A DNA stretch of 64,000 nt from Symmetrospora coprosmae. Lineage: Eukaryota; Basidiomycota; Cystobasidiomycetes; Symmetrosporaceae. Below the pieces are notes generated by a model. It was given only the letters and a program-made list of their open reading frames with translations. It was not told the origin of the DNA and did not search any database. Shown here one piece after another: positions 11,350 through 20,900 of the stretch; the first letter of the stretch is position 1; every line of letters starts with the position of its first letter. The stretch is taken from the NCBI GenBank assembly GCA_008802785.1, contig VUYT01000005.1, positions 186,001-250,000 on the forward strand, given 5' to 3'. The translations under genes and the position numbers were made by a program.

Positions 11350-12307
11350 ATGGGTAAGGGTGGCAGCCATTCGAGGCACCTGGAACGGCCGCCGAGGCTG
11401 ATCTATCTATCCGCACTGGCACATCTGCCGCCTTCCGCTACCACTGCGACTCCACAGTCCTCGTTCTGGTCGTCGGAGACCTGCAGGTGCCTCTGCGTGC
11501 ACACGATCTCCCGGCCAAGTTCAAGAAACTACTGGTGCCAGGCAAGATCCAGCAGGTCCTTCTCACTGGAAATGTCTGTGACGGGGAGACGCTAGAATGG
11601 CTCCGGAGCATCAGCAATGGCGACGTCAGAATGGTCCGTGGCGATTGGGATGAGGTGTGTCCATTGCGGCCCCTGGGACAAGCAGCGCTGCGTGCAATGG
11701 CAGCAATGTTGATGTTGCGCTTACTGATCATCTTCACCTCCATCTTGCCCCGACACAGATGCCATCGGCTCCACCATCACAGGTCATCACGCACGGGCCG
11801 CTGCGGATAGGTCTGATCCACGGTCACCAGGTGGTACCGCTAGGGGATACCGAGTCCCTCTCCGCTGTAGCGCGCAAGCTAGATGTCGACGTGCTCATCT
11901 CTGGCGCGACGCACAAATTCGAGGCATTCGAGTTCGAAGGCCGGTTCTTCATCAACCCGGGGAGCGCGACCGGCGCCTTCACCTTCAGCAATCTCACTAG
12001 CGCGCTTGCAAACAGCAAGGCTTTAGGGACCGATGCAGAGAAAGCCGGTGAAGCGGGAAGCAGCGAAGTAAATGGGGTCGGGAGCGGGACAGGAAGCAAC
12101 GGCAATGGTGCAGGTGACAATGGCGAAGCGGAAACGGCGAGCAGCGCGCCCGCAGCACAACGTACTGCACCAACTCTGAAGGAGACACAAGGCTCGACAC
12201 CTAGCTTCGCGCTCATGGACCTGCAAGGCAACAATGTCGTTACGTACGTGTATCAGCTTATCGATGGTGAGGTGAGGGTCGAGCGGGTCGAGTTCAGGAA
12301 GGATTGA
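11350..12307 (+). CDS. VPS29: Retromer subunit Vps29, 249 aa, with a 4-nt first exon
   Basis: Three exons: 11350-11353, 11458-11654 and 11759-12307. Vps29 is a metallophosphatase-fold scaffold of retromer, which returns cargo from endosomes to the Golgi. Exon 1 holds only ATG plus one base. Joined to exon 2 it gives the family start [13 protein letters not shown]. Further conserved blocks are [40 protein letters not shown] and the NPGSATGAF loop. A Ser/Gly/Asn-rich insertion of about 60 residues (roughly 165-225) separates the last core strands; lineage-specific inserts occur in fungal Vps29 but not in the animal protein. The tiny first exon is supported by the exact restoration of the N-terminus and a GTAAGG donor. 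The acceptor of exon 3 is the least certain junction. Confidence 0.93.
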
Positions 12308-12522
12308 GCGAGCTCGGGAGTCCCGTGTAGCAGTTCTCTACCAAAATCTGTTGTTCAAGCTATGCATCTGAAGCGCAATCACAGATCTACTAGCAGTCGG
12401 ACTTGTCCATCTCCATCTTTGCCACCTGCGGAGGTTCCGCTGTGCAGAGACAGAGGTCTGCTATTCCTTTGCGCTCTCCTCCGCACCAGCAGGGCCATCT
12501 CAAGCTGACCAGCCAAGGCAAG

Positions 12523-13561
12523 ATGCTTCGAAGCACAGCAGCCGCAGCATGCCGACGTGTGCTCGCAGCAGCGCCTCAGCCAGCCTCGCGCGCTCCACTG
12601 GCCTTTCTGTCGACGACGCCCAAGTCCCGTGACGCATGGGACCTCGCTGGACCCTCAGCCTCCGCCGCAGCGCCATCGAGCAGCAGGAGCAGCAGCACCA
12701 GCAGAGGGCAGGCTGGTGACAGTGGAAGTTCAGGTTCCTTTGACGAGCCTACGGCCTCGGTGTCCGATTCGAGCGGGAGCGGAGCGCTGCCTCCACCTCC
12801 GGCACCGCAAGGGAACCAGGGGATGGGCGGCCTGTACGACTGGTCCCGCTCCTTCCACGGCCTCAGCGCAGAGCCATTCAGCAAGGAGGTCGCAGACATG
12901 CTCCTCGCACCGATCGAGCCACAAGATATCGAGGTGAAGCCCGGTCAGTGAAGCAGCCCTTTTCTTGCATTCGTCATTGCCACAGGAGCTGACTTGTAGT
13001 CTCCTCTCCGTCTCTCCGTCTCTCCCGCCTTTTGCTGCCTCCGTCTGCGCTCATTTTCTTCGACCCTCAGACGGCCTCATCTATCTTCCCGAGATCAAAT
13101 ACCGACGGATACTGAACAAGTCGTTCGGACCGGGCGGATGGGGCCTGGCTCCGCGCGGCGAGACGAACGTTGGGAGCAAGATCATCTCGCGAGAGTATGG
13201 TCTCGTCTGCCTTGGCCGCTTGGTCTCGGTCGCGCGGGGCGAGCAAGAGTACTTTGACCCTAGCGGCGTGCCTACGGCCACTGAAGGGTGCAAGAGCAAT
13301 GCCTTGATGCGGTGTTGCAAGGACCTGGGCATTGCGAGCGAACTATGGTCAGTCAAATTGTCACAGGTCCCGATGTCACGCGCTATGGCTGACGCGGTTG
13401 CGGGACGAACTCCTCCCTGCAGGGACCCGCGCTTCATCCGCGAGTTCAAGGCGAAGTACTGCGTAGAAGCATGGGGTGAGCATGTCGTCACCAAGAAGAA
13501 GCGCAAGCTTTGGAGAAGGAAGGACGAGAAGCTTGCGTATCCGTATGAAGAGAAAAAGTGA
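12523..13561 (+). CDS. MGM101: Mitochondrial genome maintenance protein Mgm101, 278 aa
   Basis: Three exons: 12523-12943, 13071-13347 and 13423-13561. Mgm101 is a Rad52-superfamily single-strand annealing protein that maintains and repairs mitochondrial DNA. Residues 1-30 form a probable mitochondrial presequence rich in Ala, Arg and Ser, with no acidic residue. Residues 30-105 are Ser/Gly/Pro-rich linker. The conserved core starts at [10 protein letters not shown] and continues through [47 protein letters not shown] and the cysteine-containing block [16 protein letters not shown]. It ends in a basic C-terminus ([11 protein letters not shown]) of the kind needed for DNA binding. The start is the ATG that opens the presequence; the same frame is open a little further upstream without an ATG. 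Confidence 0.95.
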
Positions 13562-14057
13562 ACGATGCAGCGCCCAGAGTGCAAGCGAGGAACCCAGCTC
13601 TGGATCAGCGACTGCGCCACAGGCAGACAGCGCAAGTAACCGAGGACAGGCAGACAGCCCAAAGAACCGAGGAAAGGAAGAGGATCACGATACATTGCTG
13701 AGGTTGTGTGCGGAAGTCAGACTGACTAACGAAGACATGCGAACGAGATCGTCGCCATTCTACTAAAGGAACACAAGCTCAACACTGATCCATTGCAGCC
13801 TCAAGCCGCTTCTAATGGCACGGCAAGCGCCGTCCGTTTTCTTCCCTTCCTTCTTGCCCTGCCTTCGACCATTCCCGGACGTCTAGAACTTCGAAATGCG
13901 AGTGCGATATTCCCAATCCATCACTGCCATTCCTTTCTCTCATTCACATTCGTAACTAAGGTAACTGCGCTTGCACCAGGCTAGCGGGTGCTGCTTTACT
14001 GCATGCGGTCGTTGCTGGCGTCTCCGTGAAGTACGTAGATGCTGGTCGTAGTGCTGC
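13562..14057. other. Convergent intergenic region, no gene seen
   Basis: About 500 bases between the 3' ends of MGM101 (+) and the 440-aa orphan (-). It should hold both 3' UTRs. No frame with a recognisable product was found. Confidence 0.5.
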
Positions 14058-15380
14058 TCAAGCGAAGAGCTCCGGGCTCGTGAAGAACCGGTTGAGTGTC
14101 GGCCTTGTCGGGCTCTTGGGCAAACCGGGAGCCCGTCCTGGAGATGGGGCGGCGGACGAGACCGGCGATGCCGGGAACATGGGCTGAGAGGGAGAGTAGG
14201 TGGATGCCCGGGACAGCGACGGAGGAGACTGAGCGATAAGCTCCTCCTCGCGAGGATCCTCGTAGATGGCAGGCCACTGGCTGTAAGCTCCTGCCACCCT
14301 TGAGCGCTTGAAGGGAGAAGACTTCTTGACGGGCGACAGCAGGTGAGAGCGGGACGAGAAGGTGGTGTCGACGATTGGAATCTGCTCGTCACCACTGTCA
14401 CCATCGGAACCGGCGGAAGCGCCGGCAAGCTGATAAGGTGCCTCGGCTCTTCCCTTGCCCTTGTCGCGTCGGGATCGGGAGCCGATGCTGCCGGACGTGG
14501 CTCGGCGCTGCATGCCAGGACGCATTGGTCCAGCCATGGCCTGCTGAGAGCCGCCACGAGCCATGCCGCCTGCCACGCCAGTGCCAAAAGTGGCGGCAGC
14601 AGCAGCCGAAGTGGACGCCTCTGCATTCCACCGAGCGTGGAGCTCGGCAAGCTCGAAGGCAGTATGGGCCGGTGCAGAAAAGGACCGCATCATTCCGCTT
14701 GAAGTGGATGCGTTAGACTCGAGCTCGTGCGAAGCCGGCGTGATGGTCGATGCTGACGATGCGGACGACAACGACGCCGTGTCATCGCCATTAGCACTGG
14801 CAGATGCTGAGGAAGTGCGCACGAGCGATTGTGAGAGCTGATCGTGCAGCGCCGAGTCGAGCGGGACGATGGGATGGGCGGCAAGTGCAGATGCGACATG
14901 CGCGCTGAAGTAGCAGCTCGACATGCTGTCGTGGATAGCGACAGTAGGAACGGCCGGTGAGTGCGGCGAATGGCAGGGAGAGTATGCTGGCTGGCCATCG
15001 TGCAGAGGGAAGGGCGACTGGGCCGTTTTGTGAAAGAAGTAGGAGGAGGCTTTGGCGTCGAGCGGCGAGGCAAACGAGCTGAACGGAGTATCGAGGGATG
15101 AGTCGGAGCTTTCGCCCTCGGAGGTCGTGGACGAGTAGGTCAGGTTCATGCTGTCGTCCTCATAGTCGTCATCCGATTCTTGCGAGGCCAAAGCTGCAAG
15201 GAGCTTCTCGGCCGCGGACTGGTCGTCGCCGGTAGCCGACGACGGCACGAAGCTTCCATCGTGAGCGACACCGTGCGATGGGTGGATGCTGCCGTAGTCG
15301 AAGTAGGATGGGACTGGTGCTTCATTGCTGCCGTAGCTGAACTCTGCTGCCATGGGCACCTGATCTGCAACGGCGGCCAT
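14058..15380 (-). CDS. Single-exon Ser-rich disordered protein of unknown function, 440 aa
   Basis: An uninterrupted frame starts at the ATG at 15380; it can be extended two codons upstream only through a non-ATG start. I do not recognise a family. The N-terminal third is Ser/Asp/Glu-rich, with a QESDDDYEDDS acidic patch near 72-82, followed by long Ser/Thr/Ala-rich stretches. Near 300-320 there is a basic segment RRDKGKGR. Several short Ser-Pro phospho-site-like motifs follow (SPVKKSSPFKRSR, KSPTRPTLNRFF). The protein ends TSPELFA. Basic residues next to Ser-Pro motifs suggest a nuclear or cell-cycle kinase target, but that is inference. One intronless gene among heavily split neighbours is unusual here. 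Coding is supported by the length of the frame and its steady composition. Confidence 0.7.
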   Translation of the reverse strand: MAAVADQVPMAAEFSYGSNEAPVPSYFDYGSIHPSHGVAHDGSFVPSSATGDDQSAAEKLLAALASQESDDDYEDDSMNLTYSSTTSEGESSDSSLDTPFSSFASPLDAKASSYFFHKTAQSPFPLHDGQPAYSPCHSPHSPAVPTVAIHDSMSSCYFSAHVASALAAHPIVPLDSALHDQLSQSLVRTSSASASANGDDTASLSSASSASTITPASHELESNASTSSGMMRSFSAPAHTAFELAELHARWNAEASTSAAAAATFGTGVAGGMARGGSQQAMAGPMRPGMQRRATSGSIGSRSRRDKGKGRAEAPYQLAGASAGSDGDSGDEQIPIVDTTFSSRSHLLSPVKKSSPFKRSRVAGAYSQWPAIYEDPREEELIAQSPPSLSRASTYSPSQPMFPASPVSSAAPSPGRAPGLPKSPTRPTLNRFFTSPELFA

Positions 15381-17915
15381 CGTCAAAAGGATGGAGGGAG
15401 GTGCGACCGCGGTGGCGTTTCAAGCTGGCGAGCGGTGCGAACGGCAGAGCAAGAACAGAAAGCAGTGTTCAGCTCAATGAGGAGGTAGCACACATGCACA
15501 GCAGTGAAGCACACGATGGACTCACCTCTCGTGCTCTTTCTGCTCGGCTTGATGGAATTGACGAGAGACCCGCAACAGCGAAACGCGAATTAGGGGTACC
15601 TCCGTCCGATGATTGCCAGCGGAAGGGGGGACCGATGGGCGATCCGAGGACTTTGACGGAGGGAGAGGATACGAGAGCAGGAGGAAGGAGAGGGAGAGAG
15701 AGAGCAGAGACTGAACGAGATGCTACTGCTGCTGCTGCTGCCTCTACTGCTCTCTGCCTATTTCGGCTTGCTGCTAAAAGGTGCAGCTGTGAAAGAGGAC
15801 CAAGCCTGCGGCGCGGAGGTGGACGAGGGGAGGGGACGCGCCGTGAAAGCGGAGGGAAAGGGAGCGCACTCTCTCGCAGCGCAGGGAGCGAGGCGAGGGT
15901 GAAGAGCGAGCACAGGCAAATCACAATGCCGCAGCAAGACTATCGCGAGTACGACTGTGCAGGGCTCTGCTATGCCACTGGAGCTACGTGCTAGGTGCCG
16001 ACTGGAGGTTCGCGATAGCTCGACCGGCTGACGATAGCGGCGCGCGCGTAGCAGCTCGGAGGAGGAGGAGGAGCACTTTCGCGCCGAAGAATGTGAAGGT
16101 GGAGAATGAGCAGGTATAGCGACTGGTGGGTGCAAGTGGAGGAAGAGAGAAGCAAGAGCAGGCCTCCCTCTTATCTAGCCAAACTCCCCAGCAGCAGCTC
16201 TCAGCCTCGAGCTCTTTGCGCGCTCTCACTTGCTGCCGCCGCCCAAAATCAGGTACAGCCGCGACCGACCGGATCATCTGCACGCTGAACTCAACTTCAC
16301 AGGACTTCACCCAGCCAGGCGCAGGTGGTGGCATCCAGGCATGCTCCGTCCCGAAATTACAAGCTGACCCACAAGAAATCGGTTTGCGTGCTGCCATGCA
16401 CTCCGGCTTTACCGGCGTCTGACATCGCCAGCGCTCGTGCCTGGTTCTTGATCAGATGCGCTTCAGATCCGTGACATCTGCGCGTTACCGCATCTCATCC
16501 GGGGCCTCTCGCCCACGACTCGACCCGCAGCTCAAGCTCTGTGCTCTGTGGGCGCAGATATGCAGGTGGTGGGTTGGTTGAGCTGCCCGAAGCATCTGGG
16601 TCGCAGCGTACTCCTCAGCAGCTTTCGCAGAGCGCGACGTCAGACCGCGTGCGACCTCGACGCGTCGAGGCGCGCACAAATCGCTCCCAGGGAATCTCTC
16701 TCTTGCCTAAGTGACGATGGAGAGGGACATGTACGGTAGCAGCTTACGCCGTAATCAGGTGCTCTGGACCTCCGCCTTGGACGGGACCTGGACCTGGCCA
16801 TTGCCTCGAACCCTTGAGCCTTAGCGAACTCCAACTCTGAGGTGGAAGTGGCCGTTAGGTTGGCTCAAAGTTTGTACAGAACGGCTGCGGAATACAAGTC
16901 TGGCTATTCACACGAATGCTTAGCGCACGTAAACACTGCCTCAATGGACCATGTCAAAGCATCGTACACGAAAGCCGGTTGAGGCCATGTATACGGGCCA
17001 GCAGACCCCCTCGAGCTGGCCGAGTCCATGCGGGGCGCCGAGGTGTTGAACGTGACGGATTGCACAAGCAAAGTGATACGACATCCATGCATACGTTGCG
17101 GAGACGTGTCCTGCAAAGTGAAGAGGGTAATGGTGTCGACGTCATCGGGGGAGCCACGCCCAATCTACGCGTCTTAGGCGAGCACGCGTCGGCGGGAACG
17201 GCAGGGTTTCACGATTGATTGCCAGATCTCGCCCGCTTCGGAACTGATCCGACAGCGACTCGCAAGCACACGCAGCATGTGCAGCTGTGCGATGGCACTC
17301 CGCCCTCGGACGTGACCGCTTCCTTCTATCAGCCGGCATTGTCACCCGTCACCCTCCTTGGGCGCCTCCCGTGCCTGTACGGCACCTGCAGCTAGACAGG
17401 CAGCGTTCACCCTTGTAGAGCTTGTCCGTGCTCTGCATTTTTAGAGGCAGCACACGGTCTTCCTTCAAGTTCAGTGCGCAGATGTCTATGTGTGCCGTCG
17501 CTCGCGAAGCATGCTCGAGCTCCGAGCTTGCAAAAGTGCGTCTTCACGGTGTTAGACGCTCCTGTAAAGGCCGTGTCCTAGGTACCGATAGCGCGCGCGC
17601 TCATGTGTAGGCAGAGCCATAATGCCTAGAATGATGGCACCCATGCCAGCTCGTAGGTCAGTGGTCAGTCTCGCTAGCCAACACGACCACTGAGTGCCTT
17701 CACAACGACCGTGGACGCATGGAAGCAACTTGCAGGGTGCCTGCGCACGAGTACGCCAGCATGAGCGGACGCTCAGAGGCCTCCGCACAATGCGCAGCTG
17801 GTCGACATGGTCCGTTCGAACTTGAAGCGGAAGGAGCGTGTTTGTCCAGACCAGGACCAAGGCCCCGCATTTCGTGTATATACAAGGACATCCAGAAAAG
17901 CCGCAAGGCTGTGCG
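15381..17915. other. Gene-poor interval of 2.5 kb between two minus-strand genes
   Basis: The left part (to about 16,100) is likely promoter and leader of the 440-aa orphan, with CTG and GA/TC-rich tracts around 15,670-15,780. The remainder up to 17,915 holds only short frames on both strands without recognisable motifs, and part of it should be the 3' UTR of the large minus-strand gene. I could not identify a tRNA or other RNA gene in it by eye. Confidence 0.5.
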
Positions 17916-20900
17916 TCATACAGTCACGTTTCTGTGCGAATGGAACAGAGGTACAGTCAGCTCCTCGCGTTTCGAAATGACCGGTCCAGCAGAGACGCAC
18001 CGCAATTCCGTCACACAGCTCGCGCAGTGCATCCGGACCTCATCGATTTTAGCCAGCAGAGTGGGCATGGCCTCGGTCGTCATGACAAGTTTGCCTCCAA
18101 GATGCCATGTGCCTGTGGACAGACCAGCACCGGATGCCGGCAGCGGCGCAGTCGAGTTTGTCGAGTAGGTCCTGCCTCTTTTCTTTGCGCGCAGCGTGCT
18201 ACGTCTGCGTCCGGCTAGCGCAGGGCGTGTATGGGCTAGTGCGCCGGTCCCCGCCGCAGCACGATCCTGCGCAGAGGCAAGGATTGTGGCTTGTGTGTCG
18301 GACCGGAGTATCCGAGAGGGGGAGGCCCCTTCTGTCGAAACCGCATCGATTGCGTCCACCTCCTCATCAGACTCTTCGGAAGAGTGACGATCCCAGTCCT
18401 CTTCCTCGTCGGATGATGATCGGCTTGGACTGTCTACCGTAGCAGCTGCGGCGAGCATTGTCGTGCCGAGCAAGCTGTTCTTGACGGGCGTGCTATGCTC
18501 GCACAGTTTACTCGAGGTCGAGCTGATAACCTGAGTATGGGAGACAACCCTGCGAGATAGCGTGTTGCCAGTACTCGTGAGTGGAAGCGTACCCTTCTCA
18601 GCGGGGCCATGTGGCTGCACAGGCAGAGCGGGTACGGCCGGAGCAGGCTCGAAGGTAATGTTCACACCGCTTCGCTTGAGAGCCTTCAAAAAGTCTCGGA
18701 TGCCGAGCATGCCTGCCCGGCTGACCTGTCTGAGCCGGCTCTTGGACTTCGACCTGGCTCTGCCGGTAACTGACTGTGCCGCCGACGACATGGATACATC
18801 GCTATCGGGAAGTGTGGTCGCCGTCGCGATGGACAAAACGCTCTGGTCGGCAGCCGTCATGTCATTGGCGAGGACGAGCTGCGGTGGAGCAGTCAGCTGC
18901 GGTGGAGCAGTCTGCTGCGATGACAGCCCTGTTGGTGCAGACAGGGACGTTGGCATGCGACGCTCTGGCGTGAGGGATGGTTTCCAGTTGCGGAAAGTAC
19001 TACGCCGAGCCAGTGGTGATGGCGCCGGCGTCGTAGCCTCAGCCATGCCGGACGACCCATCAGCCGCGTGTCCTCCAGGCATGGCTTTCGTTGGTGTAGA
19101 CTGCAGAGATATCTCATCAGTCGCGGATAGCGGACTGATGGTCTGCACGGGCGAGCGGGGCTTGAGCATGGCGCGGAGGATGTCGAGCTGCCGATCGCTG
19201 ACGCTCATGGAGTTGCCTTCGATTCCCACAATCTCCCGGCTGCCGCCTCCAGCGCAATGCCCATCGGAAGCCGACGTCGAAGGGGAGAAGGACGATGCAC
19301 TGTAGGAGCGAGTCAGTGTAGGCGATACGGGATGCAACCGCGTCAAAGCAGCGACAGACGCCGTTGCTGGAGCCAGGAGAGTTGGCGGTGTCGACACATC
19401 TTGACTGGTGTCCAAGGCAGTCTTGACCGAGGGTATGGCAGGAATCGACGGTACCAAGGACGCATCGGGTTGGCCAAGCTTCGAGGATGGTGATCCGTCG
19501 CGTGACAAGTTGCTCAGGAGCGATGTTGATGCGGACGTTCTCATCGGCATCTCACTAACGCATCTTCCCCGCCGACCGGGACTGTCTGTACTGGAACCCG
19601 CCAGCAGCGATGTGTCGTCCGTCTGGTCTTCCGCCCCATCGGCGAGATTGATCAAGACGTCTGCGATCTCCCACCAACGACGGTAGTCGAGTGCTACTCG
19701 GGCAAAGATGTGATCCACCTTTGCCGCAGCGTCCACCACAGCCGGAGCAGGCTGGAAGGCTGGAGAAGCTTCGCTAGCATCTCCCGATGAAGCGAGCGAA
19801 AGAGCCTGCGAGATATCGGCATCGTTGACGGAAGCATTCGGCGTGTCCTCCACTGAGACCAGGGACCGATAGATCGCGCGTAACCTCTTTAGTTCTGCTC
19901 ACAGCGGACAAGCACATGTGTCAGCGGAGATGACAGCAGACTAACTCGCATTCAGGAACTCACCTTCGACGCCATCCTTGAATTCCTTGACGCGCTTGAG
20001 GTCTTGCCCGATCTTGGCCTGTGCATTGCTGATGCGAGGCGGAATCCTCAGATCGCTCAAGCTGACCCTGCGGCCTATCTGCCCTTGGCCGCTGCTCCCG
20101 TTGGAGCGGTTCGAGCGGTTTGATAGAGCTCCCGGACTGGCGCCCAGGGCGGAAGCGAACGACGCATTGCCGGAATGAAAATAGCCAGAGCCGGACGGCG
20201 TAAGCTGAGGCGGCGTGCCATTTATGGACGATCCTGAAGCATGGCCGACCGACGTGAATGGACGTGAAGCAGGCCCGGCTGCAGGTATAGCGACAGGCTC
20301 TCGCCCTGTAGCAGTTCTGGGCGGCGTCGAAGTGAGCATGCCGGGTAAAAGGGTGAGCGAGAGCGAGGGGAGGTGACGTCTCCGCAGACTCGGCGACGGA
20401 GGGCCTTTCTGGCTGGCTGAGGATGTTGCTGTGAGTCTCGCCGGAACGACAGTCTGTCTGCCGTTCGATAGACTGGTTGTACTGAGGAGCTTCGGCCGCA
20501 CAGTGGCTAGAGGTCTGACCGTTGATGTTTCAGACAAAAGCGATAGCGATGAAGGCGGTCGCTCGGGAATGGCAGGCTGCTCGGATCTGACAATAGGGTT
20601 GAAGCTTCTCCGCTGCATAAGCCAGTTCGGCCGGATGCCTGCTCCTGCCGCTGGCTTCGCTGCGAGGTCGACGGACTGTCGGCGCTCAGAGGGCCCTACA
20701 GGTGGAGAAGCGTTAGCCGTAAGCTCGCAATGAGTGTAGACTCAGTCAGATGGGCCCAGCTCACCGAGCGTACCGAGCAGACTCTTGGCCGTCGGGACGT
20801 TCCCACTACTCGCAGTCGAGCGGTGCAGGAACTTCTTCCGCCCCGCAGCCGATAGCGCAGGTACAGATTCCGCGATGCCTGCATCGGGGAAGTTCGGCGA

